From: Streptomyces finlayi
GTDB taxonomy: Bacteria; Actinomycetota; Actinomycetes; Streptomycetales; Streptomycetaceae
Length of the DNA stretch: 64,000 nucleotides
Reading direction: 5' to 3'
Assembly (NCBI RefSeq): GCF_014216315.1
Contig: NZ_CP045702.1
Coordinates: forward strand, 5,394,001-5,458,000
The notes below the pieces were generated by a model. It was not told the DNA's origin and did no database searches. It saw only the letters and a program-made list of their open reading frames with translations. The translations under genes and the position numbers were made by a program. Below, piece after piece: positions 39,428-46,651 of this stretch. Every line of letters begins with the position of its first letter. The first letter of the stretch is position 1.

Positions 39428-40864
39428 ATGACCACCTTCGTGGACCGCGTCGAGCTGCATGCCGCCGCAGGTAACGGAGGCCACGGCGTCGCCTCCGTCC
39501 ACCGTGAGAAGTTCAAGCCGCTCGGAGGCCCCGACGGGGGCAACGGCGGCCGTGGCGGCGACGTGATCCTCGTCGTCGATCAGTCCGTCACCACCCTGCT
39601 GGACTATCACCACCACCCTCACCGCAAGGCCACCAACGGCCAGCCCGGCGCGGGTGACAACCGTTCGGGCAAGGACGGCCAGGACCTCGTGCTGCCCGTC
39701 CCGGACGGCACCGTCGTCCTCGACAAGGAGGGCAACGTCCTCGCCGACCTGATCGGCCAGGGAACCACCTTCGTCGCCGGCCAGGGCGGCCGTGGCGGCC
39801 TCGGCAACGCCGCGCTGGCCTCCGCCCGCCGCAAGGCCCCGGGCTTCGCACTGCTGGGCGAGGCGGGTGTGAGCCGGGACATCGTCCTGGAGCTCAAGAC
39901 CGTCGCGGACGTCGCACTCGTGGGTTACCCGAGCGCCGGCAAGTCCTCGCTGATCTCGGTGCTCTCGGCCGCCAAGCCGAAGATCGCGGACTACCCGTTC
40001 ACGACCCTCGTCCCGAACCTGGGTGTCGTCACCGCCGGAGCGACCGTCTACACCATCGCGGACGTCCCCGGCCTCATCCCCGGCGCCAGCCAGGGCAAGG
40101 GTCTCGGTCTCGAGTTCCTGCGTCACGTCGAGCGCTGCTCGGTGCTGGTGCACGTCCTGGACACCGCGACGCTGGAGTCGGACCGTGACCCGCTCTCCGA
40201 CCTCGACATGATCGAGGAGGAGCTGCGGCTGTACGGCGGTCTTGAGGACCGGCCGCGCATCGTCGCCCTGAACAAGGTCGACATCCCGGACGGCCAGGAC
40301 CTCGCCGACATGATCCGTCCCGACCTGGAGGCCCGCGGATACCGCGTCTTCGAGGTCTCGGCGATCGCGCACAAGGGCCTGAACGAGCTGTCGTACGCCC
40401 TCGGCGGGATCATCTCCGAGGCGCGCGCCGCCAAGCCGGCCCAGGAGTCGACCCGCGTGGTCATCCGTCCGAAGGCCGTCGACGATTCAGGCTTCACCGT
40501 CAAGCTCGACGACGAGGGCATCTACCGGGTGCGCGGCGAGAAGCCCGAGCGCTGGATTCAGCAGACCGACTTCAACAACGACGAGGCCGTTGGCTACCTC
40601 GCCGACCGGCTCAGCCGCCTCGGCGTCGAGGACGCGCTGCGGAAGGCGGGTGCCCACGCCGGTGACGCCGTGGCCATCGGCTCCGCGGAGAACTCGGTTG
40701 TCTTCGACTGGGAGCCGTCCATGATGGCCGGCGCCGAGATGCTGGGCCGTCGTGGCGAGGACCACCGTCTCGAGGCGCCGCGGCCTGCCGCGCAGCGCCG
40801 CCGGGACCGTGAGGGTGAGCGTGACGACCCGCAGCGCGAGTACGACGAGTTCGATCCCTTCTAA
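39428..40864 (+). CDS. obg: GTPase Obg (CgtA)
   Basis: An essential GTPase in 50S assembly, also linked to the onset of Streptomyces differentiation. The 478-aa product has an N-terminal Gly-rich Obg domain (GGPDGGNGGRGGDV), a G domain with G1 VGYPSAGKSSLIS, switch region DYPFTTLVPNLG, G3 DVPGLIPGA and G4 NKVD, and a C-terminal OCT domain ending in an acidic/Arg-rich tail. The length equals the known Streptomyces Obg. ATG 39428 follows TGGAGG. Confidence 0.97.
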   Translation: MTTFVDRVELHAAAGNGGHGVASVHREKFKPLGGPDGGNGGRGGDVILVVDQSVTTLLDYHHHPHRKATNGQPGAGDNRSGKDGQDLVLPVPDGTVVLDKEGNVLADLIGQGTTFVAGQGGRGGLGNAALASARRKAPGFALLGEAGVSRDIVLELKTVADVALVGYPSAGKSSLISVLSAAKPKIADYPFTTLVPNLGVVTAGATVYTIADVPGLIPGASQGKGLGLEFLRHVERCSVLVHVLDTATLESDRDPLSDLDMIEEELRLYGGLEDRPRIVALNKVDIPDGQDLADMIRPDLEARGYRVFEVSAIAHKGLNELSYALGGIISEARAAKPAQESTRVVIRPKAVDDSGFTVKLDDEGIYRVRGEKPERWIQQTDFNNDEAVGYLADRLSRLGVEDALRKAGAHAGDAVAIGSAENSVVFDWEPSMMAGAEMLGRRGEDHRLEAPRPAAQRRRDREGERDDPQREYDEFDPF

Positions 40865-40893
40865 GCGAAGCGATCTGCTTGGCGAAGAGAGCT

Positions 40894-40944
40894 GCGTGAG
40901 GCCCGCCGCGCACCGTCGAAAGCGGTGCGCGGCGGGCCTCACGC
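40894..40944. terminator. Very strong hairpin after obg
   Basis: A 22-bp perfect stem beginning GCGTGAGGCCCGCCGCGC, with loop TCGAAAG, 30 bases after the obg stop. Confidence 0.85.
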
Positions 40945-41231
40945 ACACCACACCGAGGCCGAATTTCCCGTGTCGGAACGGACGCTCACCGTCACGCTCA
41001 CCGCAATTGCCTGGTGGCGACCGGTGTTGGGCGCCAAAGCTGTGCGGATTGGGTAACACGTCTGTGGAGTCGGTCACTGCCCGTACACCCCCGGCAGAGG
41101 CCAACCTCCCTGGCCAGGCGGTGAACTACGGGTTTCCGGAGGGCATGCACCGGTCGACGTCCGCCTTGCGGGACGGTCACGGAGAGTGCGACCATCACAC
41201 TGTTCCCTCGTCATCGCAAGGTAGGTCGTTT
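40945..41231 (+). promoter_or_regulatory. Upstream region of the second glycan locus
   Basis: With the preceding hairpin, a gene-free stretch of about 370 bases. No protein-like frame is supported here. A GTCCGCC-TTGC-GGGAC inverted element sits near 41158-41174. The region ends with AAGGTAGG ahead of GTG 41232. I cannot place a -35/-10 pair with confidence. Confidence 0.4.
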
Positions 41232-42731
41232 GTGTCTGTGCCGCACCACGCCAAGCCCCGGACCGCTGCTGTCGTACTCGCCGGTGGTACCGGTCAGCGC
41301 GTCGGACTGTCGATCCCCAAGCAGCTGCTGAAGATCGCCGGCAAGGCAGTCATCGAGCACACGCTGACCATCTTCCAGAACGCCGAGGGCATCGACGATG
41401 TCATCGTGCTGATGGCGCCCGGCTTCGTGCCCGACGTCGAGGCGATCGTCGCCAAGGCCGGACTGACCAAGGTCGTCAAGGTCATCGAGGGTGGCAGCAC
41501 CCGGAACGAGACCACCCAGCGTGCCATCGCGGCCCTCGGCGAGGGCCTGGCCGAGGGCGAGGACCGCAACGTCCTCTTCCACGACGCGGTCCGCCCCCTC
41601 CTGTCGCAGCGCGTCATCAAGGACTGTGTCGACGCCCTCGACCGCTACCAGGCCGTCGATGTCGCCATCCCGTCCGCGGACACGATCATCGTGACCCGCA
41701 CGCACGGCGGTGACGGCGAGTTCATCACCGACGTCCCGGACAGGTCCCGGCTGCGCCGCGGCCAGACCCCGCAGGCGTTCAAGCTGTCGACGATCCGCAA
41801 GGCGTACAGGATCGCGGCGGGAGACCCCAACTTCCAGGCCACCGACGACTGTTCGGTGGTCCTGCGGTACCTCCCCGACGTGCCGATCTACGTGGTCGCG
41901 GGCGACGAGTACAACATGAAGGTGACCCAGCCGGTCGACGTCTTCATCACCGACAAGCTCTTCCAGCTGGCCTCCACCGCCGCTCCCCGCCAGGCCGACG
42001 AGGCCGCCTACCGTGAGCTGCTCGCCGGCAGGACGCTGGTCGTCTTCGGCGGCTCGTACGGCATCGGCGCCGACATCGCGAGGCTGGCCGAGCAGTACGG
42101 CGCGAGCGTCTACGCGCTGGGCCGCTCCACCACCGGTACGCACGTCGAGAACCCGGAGCACGTCGACGACGCGCTGTCCAAGGCGTACGCGGAGACCGGG
42201 CGCATCGACTACGTCATCAACACGGCGGGCGTGCTGCGCATCGGCAAGCTGGCGGAGACCGACACCGCCACGATCCAGGAAGCGCTGAACGTCAACTACC
42301 TGGCGCCGGTCCAGATCGCCCGTGCCTCGTACAAGTACCTGGCGGAGACCAAGGGCCAGCTGCTGCTCTACACCTCCAGCAGCTACACGCGCGGCCGCGC
42401 CGAGTACAGCCTCTACTCCTCCACCAAGGCGGCCATGGTGAACCTCACCCAGGCGCTCGCCGACGAGTGGGCGGGCGACGGCATCCGGGTGAACTGCGTC
42501 AATCCGGAGCGCACGGCGACCCCGATGCGCACCAAGGCGTTCGGCCAGGAGCCGGAGGGCTCGCTGCTCTCCTCGGAGGCCGTGGCCCGTACCTCGCTGG
42601 ACGTGCTGCTCTCCGCGATGACGGGTCACGTCATCGACGTCCGGCAACAGGACCCGACCAGCGACGTCTCGGAATCCTCCGGGTTCGAGCAGGCCCTGGC
42701 CTCCGTGCTCGACCGTCAGGAAGATGTGTAA
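41232..42731 (+). CDS. Bifunctional cytidylyltransferase/SDR reductase (Bcs1-like, CDP-ribitol synthesis)
   Basis: A 499-aa fusion. Residues about 12-235 form an IspD-type cytidylyltransferase: AAVVLAGGTGQRVGLSIPKQLLKIAGK, VIEGGSTRNETTQRAI, RGQTPQAFKLS. Residues about 260-499 form a short-chain dehydrogenase: VVFGGSYGIGADIARLAEQYGA for NADP, INTAGVL, and catalytic S and YxxxK in YTSSS and YSLYSSTKAAM. The same domain order occurs in Haemophilus type b Bcs1, which reduces ribulose-5-P and makes CDP-ribitol. Context with two TagF-like genes supports CDP-ribitol for a teichoic-type polymer. GTG 41232 has AAGGTAGG upstream; a longer frame overlapping obg is rejected. Confidence 0.9.
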   Translation: MSVPHHAKPRTAAVVLAGGTGQRVGLSIPKQLLKIAGKAVIEHTLTIFQNAEGIDDVIVLMAPGFVPDVEAIVAKAGLTKVVKVIEGGSTRNETTQRAIAALGEGLAEGEDRNVLFHDAVRPLLSQRVIKDCVDALDRYQAVDVAIPSADTIIVTRTHGGDGEFITDVPDRSRLRRGQTPQAFKLSTIRKAYRIAAGDPNFQATDDCSVVLRYLPDVPIYVVAGDEYNMKVTQPVDVFITDKLFQLASTAAPRQADEAAYRELLAGRTLVVFGGSYGIGADIARLAEQYGASVYALGRSTTGTHVENPEHVDDALSKAYAETGRIDYVINTAGVLRIGKLAETDTATIQEALNVNYLAPVQIARASYKYLAETKGQLLLYTSSSYTRGRAEYSLYSSTKAAMVNLTQALADEWAGDGIRVNCVNPERTATPMRTKAFGQEPEGSLLSSEAVARTSLDVLLSAMTGHVIDVRQQDPTSDVSESSGFEQALASVLDRQEDV

Positions 42732-42751
42732 TAATTCTTGACAAATGTTTT

Positions 42752-42794
42752 TTCGGGCCTCTGTGATCGCATTCCGCGAACGCAGAGGCCCGAA
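42752..42794. terminator. Hairpin after the CDP-ribitol enzyme gene
   Basis: TTCGGGCCTCTG pairs with CAGAGGCCCGAA around a 19-base loop, 21 bases after the stop. A T-run precedes rather than follows the stem, and TTGACA lies at 42738-42743, so a promoter role of the AT-rich segment is also possible. Confidence 0.55.
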
Positions 42795-42867
42795 TGCGTG
42801 AAGCCCCGTCTTCACATTTCCCTCAATACGTGAATCAAACCGGCACCCCTCCTGGAGCAGGTTCTTC

Positions 42868-45030
42868 GTGATTTCGACAGCCATCCGCCTGGCCCGTGTG
42901 GGCAGCCGGTCAGAACTGTTCGCGGCCGTACTGATGATGCTGGGATATCCCCTCATCATGCTTGCCGCGCTTCTGCCCAATATCTGGTTCTTCGCGGCGG
43001 CCACGGCTGTCACGTATGTCGCGGACTGGTATCTCCATCAGAGCGGCAGCTATCTCGTCAACCGGCTCGGCAAGGTGCGGGCGGGGCTCTCTATCCGCTT
43101 CCTGCTCCGCCAGCTGATGGTCATCCTGTTGCTGGCCCGGCTGGATCTCGCTGCGGAGCCGCTCTTCTTCGCGACGGTCGCCTGCTTCCTGCTCTTCTAC
43201 GGCCTGCAGGCCCCGCACGGCGCGATGACGACCCTGCTCCGGATGCGCCGCACCATGCCGGTCGTCACCCGCAACGTGGATCTGCACGCCGTGCGCATCC
43301 CCGACGCACCGCCGCGTGTGCTGCTGCACCGCTCCGCCGAGAAGATGCTCCACCTCGACATCCCCGCGGTGGTCGGCATCCTGGTCGCCGCCGGGACCGG
43401 AGTGAACGCCATCGGCTATGCCGGTGCCGCGCTCACCCTGCTGCTGGCGCTCCTGTTCAACGCGCTGGTCGTCCAGTATCTGCGCCGCGGCCGGCTGGTC
43501 CCGCCGGCCGGCGCGGTGCTCAAGGCCGTGGACGGCTGGCTGCGCGAGTACCAGCCGACCGTCGTCCTCTACTTCTCCGGCTCCAACGAGTCTGCGTACC
43601 AGGGCAACATGTGGCTCGACACCATGGCGAAGGTCGACGGCCGGCCGCTGATCATCATGCGTGAGCGCGCTCTCGTGCCGCAGCTCGCCGAGACCTCGGT
43701 GCCGGTGCTCTGCGTGCCGGCGGGTACGCACCTGATGAACCTGGACCTCTCCAGCGTCCGGGTCTGCCTCTACCCCGCCAACGTCGGCAAGAACATCCAC
43801 ATGCTGCGGGTCCCCACGATGAAGCACGTGTTCATCGGGCACGGCGACAGCGACAAGCTCGCCAGCGTCAACCCGTACTCCAAGGCGTACGACGAGGTGT
43901 GGACGGCCGGCCGTGCGGGCCGCGACCGCTACGCACTGGCCGACGTCGGCGTCCGTGACGAGGACATCGTCGAGGTCGGACGGCCGCAGCTCGCGCCGAT
44001 CACGACCTGGACCGGCACCGCGAAGAACCCCATCCCGACCGTGCTGTACGCCCCCACCTGGGAGGGCTGGGACGACAACCCGGGCAACACCTCCATGCTG
44101 CTCGCGGGCGAGAACATCGTGCGCCGCCTGCTGAGCGCCGAGAAGCCGGTGCGGGTCATCTACAAGCCGCACCCCTTCACCGGCATCCGCAACCCCAGGG
44201 CGAAGGCCGTCAACGCACGGATCCGCAGCCTGCTGAACAAGGCGAACGCCGAGCGTGCGGCCGAGCCGCGCTGGGCCGAGGAGGCCGCCGCCTCCCTCGC
44301 GGGGCAGGACGCGGCGAAGGGCGAGTTGGCCAGGATCGAGGCGGCGCTCGCCGGGCTGGCGACGCCCGGCCGCGCCGGTGGCGACGACGCCGAGGAGTCG
44401 CGCGTCTCGCTCGCCGACCCCTCCCGTCAGGAGCGTGCCGAGGCCCTGCGTGCCGAGTGGAACGACGCCTACTGGCGTTCCTTCGGCTGGTGGGAGCACC
44501 AGACGGTGACCGGCCCGCAGCCCAAGCTGTACGACTGCTTCAACGAGTCCGACGCCATGGTCTCGGACATCTCCAGCGTGGTGTCCGACTTCATCGCCAG
44601 CGGCAAGCCGTACGCGGTCACCGACTCGGCGGAGCTGGGCGTGGAGGAGTTCAAGCGGCAGAACACCGCCGTACGGGCGGCGGTCATCCTCTCCAACAGT
44701 GCCGAGGAGATCGGTGAGCTGCTGGACGCGGTCGCGGACAGTGCGGCCGACCCGCTGGCCAAGGCCAGGCACGAGCTGAAGAGCTATCTGCTCGGCCCGG
44801 ACGAACCGACCTCCATGGAGCAGTTCAACGCCGCTGTGCGCGCACTCGCGGCCAAGGCCGAGGCGCGCAACGCCGGGGTCAGACAGCGAATCGGGGAGCA
44901 GGACGTGGCAGCGGTTCCCGACCCGGAGGACACGTCAAGCGGCGCGGGTGACGGCGAGGAGCAGGTCGTCGCCGAGGCCGTGGCCGCGGCCGACGCCGAG
45001 ATCGGCACCGGATCCTCGGTGGTCGGCTGA
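42868..45030 (+). CDS. CDP-glycerol glycerophosphotransferase family protein with N-terminal membrane domain
   Basis: A 720-aa teichoic acid polymerase-like protein. Residues about 15-210 hold five or six hydrophobic helices (LMMLGYPLIMLAALLPNIWF, AAVVGILVAAGTG). The transferase domain follows: IGHGDSDKLASVNPYSKAYDEV, VLYAPTWEGWDDN, VIYKPHPFTGIRN, and SDISSVVSDFIASGKPYAV, the nucleotide-binding and catalytic region of the TagF/TarF/TarL family. A charged Ala/Glu insertion (about 455-525) separates the last two motifs, and the C-terminal tail is acidic. It would transfer polyol-phosphate from CDP-ribitol or CDP-glycerol on the inner membrane face. The GTG start has GGAG upstream. Confidence 0.87.
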   Translation: MISTAIRLARVGSRSELFAAVLMMLGYPLIMLAALLPNIWFFAAATAVTYVADWYLHQSGSYLVNRLGKVRAGLSIRFLLRQLMVILLLARLDLAAEPLFFATVACFLLFYGLQAPHGAMTTLLRMRRTMPVVTRNVDLHAVRIPDAPPRVLLHRSAEKMLHLDIPAVVGILVAAGTGVNAIGYAGAALTLLLALLFNALVVQYLRRGRLVPPAGAVLKAVDGWLREYQPTVVLYFSGSNESAYQGNMWLDTMAKVDGRPLIIMRERALVPQLAETSVPVLCVPAGTHLMNLDLSSVRVCLYPANVGKNIHMLRVPTMKHVFIGHGDSDKLASVNPYSKAYDEVWTAGRAGRDRYALADVGVRDEDIVEVGRPQLAPITTWTGTAKNPIPTVLYAPTWEGWDDNPGNTSMLLAGENIVRRLLSAEKPVRVIYKPHPFTGIRNPRAKAVNARIRSLLNKANAERAAEPRWAEEAAASLAGQDAAKGELARIEAALAGLATPGRAGGDDAEESRVSLADPSRQERAEALRAEWNDAYWRSFGWWEHQTVTGPQPKLYDCFNESDAMVSDISSVVSDFIASGKPYAVTDSAELGVEEFKRQNTAVRAAVILSNSAEEIGELLDAVADSAADPLAKARHELKSYLLGPDEPTSMEQFNAAVRALAAKAEARNAGVRQRIGEQDVAAVPDPEDTSSGAGDGEEQVVAEAVAAADAEIGTGSSVVG

Positions 45031-45079
45031 CCGTCCCCGAGTGATCAAGGTCGTCGCGACGGCCAGGCAACCAATCGGT

Positions 45080-45118
45080 CGGCCCGTACATCTCTCCAGG
45101 AGAGGGATGTACGGGCCG
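45080..45118. terminator. Terminator after the first glycerophosphotransferase gene
   Basis: CGGCCCGTACATCTCT pairs with AGAGGGATGTACGGGCCG with one G-U, giving about 16 bp around a short loop. Confidence 0.8.
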
Positions 45119-45127
45119 ATCTGCGTG

Positions 45128-45133
45128 TTGACA
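45128..45133 (+). promoter_or_regulatory. -35-like TTGACA upstream of the GT2 gene
   Basis: A perfect TTGACA followed by an AT-rich stretch (CGCAAAAGGTAGATTAGATCAG). No exact TANNNT at 17-18 bases; ATCAGC is the best that fits. The GTG/ATG start follows at 45171 without a ribosome-binding site, so a very short leader is likely. Confidence 0.4.
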
Positions 45134-45170
45134 CGCAAAAGGTAGATTAGATCAGCATTCTGTCTCATTT

Positions 45171-46502
45171 GTGATGAGAATCAACGAGATGGGTACTGCC
45201 GAGATGGTCATGGACGCCAACGAGACCGATACCCGCGGCTCCGGTGCCGCCGAACCCGGTGCCGTCGAACCCGACGTCAGCATCGTCATCGGGGCCTACG
45301 AGGCCATGCCGTACCTGATCCGCTGCCTGGAGTCCGTCGAGGGGCAGACGCTGCCCGCCGGGCGTATGGAGATCGTCGCGGTCGACGACGGCTCCACGGA
45401 CGGCACGGGGGAGTATCTGGACGCCTTCGCCGCCCGTACCGCGATCCCGACGCGGGTCATCCACCAGGCCAACTCCGGCGGGCCCAGCGGGCCGCGCAAC
45501 ACCGGTCTCTCTCTGGCCCGCGGGCGGTACGTCTTCTTCCTCGACGCCGACGACTACTTCGGTCCCGAAGCGCTGGAGCGGATGGTCGCGATGGGTGACC
45601 GCGCCGGTACGGACGTGATCCTCGGCAAGGTCGTCGGCGTCAACAGGGGGGCGGCCAAGTCGATGTGGAAGGAGACGGTCGAACGCGTCGACCTGTACCA
45701 CTCCAACGTCAAGTTCACCCTGAGCGCCCAGAAGCTCTTCCGGCGCGAGCTGCTCCAGCGGCTCGGGATGTCCTTCGACGAGAAGCTCAGGACCGGCGAG
45801 GACGCGCTCTTCACCATGGAGGCGTATCTGCGGGGCAACGGCGTCTCCGTCGTGGCGGACCACACCTGCTACTACCTCGTGGGCCGGGACGACGGCAAGC
45901 ACGTGACCAAGAGCGGCAGCTACGTACTGCGGTTCGATTCGGCGCGGGCACTGATGCGGCTGATCGCCACCCACGTGCCTCCGGGGCCGCGTCGGGACTC
46001 CCTCATGGTCCGCCCGTTCGTCATCACGTTGCTGCCACAGTTCGGACCCAATCTGCTGAAGCAGTCGAAGGCCGTCCGCGAGAAGAAGATGGCGCTGGCG
46101 GCGCCCCTCCTCGCGGCGTACTGGACGCCGGGACTGGCACGCGGACTGAAGGCGAACGAACGGCTCAGGCTCACCTGTGTCGCGATGGGCCGGCTCGATC
46201 TGCTCCTCGACGTCCTGCGGTTCATGAAGGCCAAGAGCGAGCCCGCGCTGGTCCACGAAGACCGTCCCTCCCGGCTGTACCTCGCGTATCCGCACTTCAG
46301 GGACGGCTCGGGTCTGCCCGACTCGGCGTACGAGGTGACCGTCACCGAGTGGATCGGCGGACGGCGGATCGAGGCGCCGGAACCAAAGCCATACCTCTCC
46401 TTCGCCCGCCGCGTGGTGCGCAAGATCCGCCGGACAGCCCTCCGGACGCTCCGGGCGCCACGGTCGCAGAGGGGGCGCGCGGGTGCGCGCACCAGGGCGT
46501 GA
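45171..46502 (+). CDS. GT2 family glycosyltransferase of the second glycan locus
   Basis: A 443-aa GT-A transferase. After an acidic N-terminus of about 35 residues it reads DVSIVIGAYEAMPYLIRCLES, EIVAVDDGSTDGTGEYLD, HQANSGGPSGPRNTGLSLARG and FFLDADDYFG (DxD-type metal site), then GEDALFTMEAYL. The C-terminus is basic. It resembles GT2 modules associated with TagF-type polymerases and the gene at 27666-29291. The start could be GTG 45171 or ATG 45174; neither has a ribosome-binding site. Preceded by a terminator and followed by the second polymerase gene after 149 bases. Confidence 0.87.
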   Translation: MMRINEMGTAEMVMDANETDTRGSGAAEPGAVEPDVSIVIGAYEAMPYLIRCLESVEGQTLPAGRMEIVAVDDGSTDGTGEYLDAFAARTAIPTRVIHQANSGGPSGPRNTGLSLARGRYVFFLDADDYFGPEALERMVAMGDRAGTDVILGKVVGVNRGAAKSMWKETVERVDLYHSNVKFTLSAQKLFRRELLQRLGMSFDEKLRTGEDALFTMEAYLRGNGVSVVADHTCYYLVGRDDGKHVTKSGSYVLRFDSARALMRLIATHVPPGPRRDSLMVRPFVITLLPQFGPNLLKQSKAVREKKMALAAPLLAAYWTPGLARGLKANERLRLTCVAMGRLDLLLDVLRFMKAKSEPALVHEDRPSRLYLAYPHFRDGSGLPDSAYEVTVTEWIGGRRIEAPEPKPYLSFARRVVRKIRRTALRTLRAPRSQRGRAGARTRA

Positions 46503-46651
46503 GCGGGTCGAAGCGCCCTCTGCGCGGAGGGGGTTGTGACGGGCGTCACTCCACCCTGTTGGGCAACCATGAGACCTTGGTGAGAGTCTCATTCACGCCC
46601 CGTCTTCCTGGGGTTCACGTCTGAAAGTCCCCCCGGAAAGGCCCTCTCGCC

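Noticed and set aside
40752..41231. Extension of the cytidylyltransferase/SDR protein upstream into obg
   Set aside because: It runs through a 22-bp terminator hairpin and the end of obg; GTG 41232 matches the IspD N-terminus.
45128..45160. A full consensus promoter for the GT2 gene
   Set aside because: TTGACA is perfect, but no TANNNT lies at 16-18 bases; kept only as a -35-like element.
46536..46549. Palindrome GTGAC-GGGC-GTCAC upstream of the second TagF-like gene
   Set aside because: Could be an operator, but at this length and GC content such palindromes occur by chance, and no regulator is linked.
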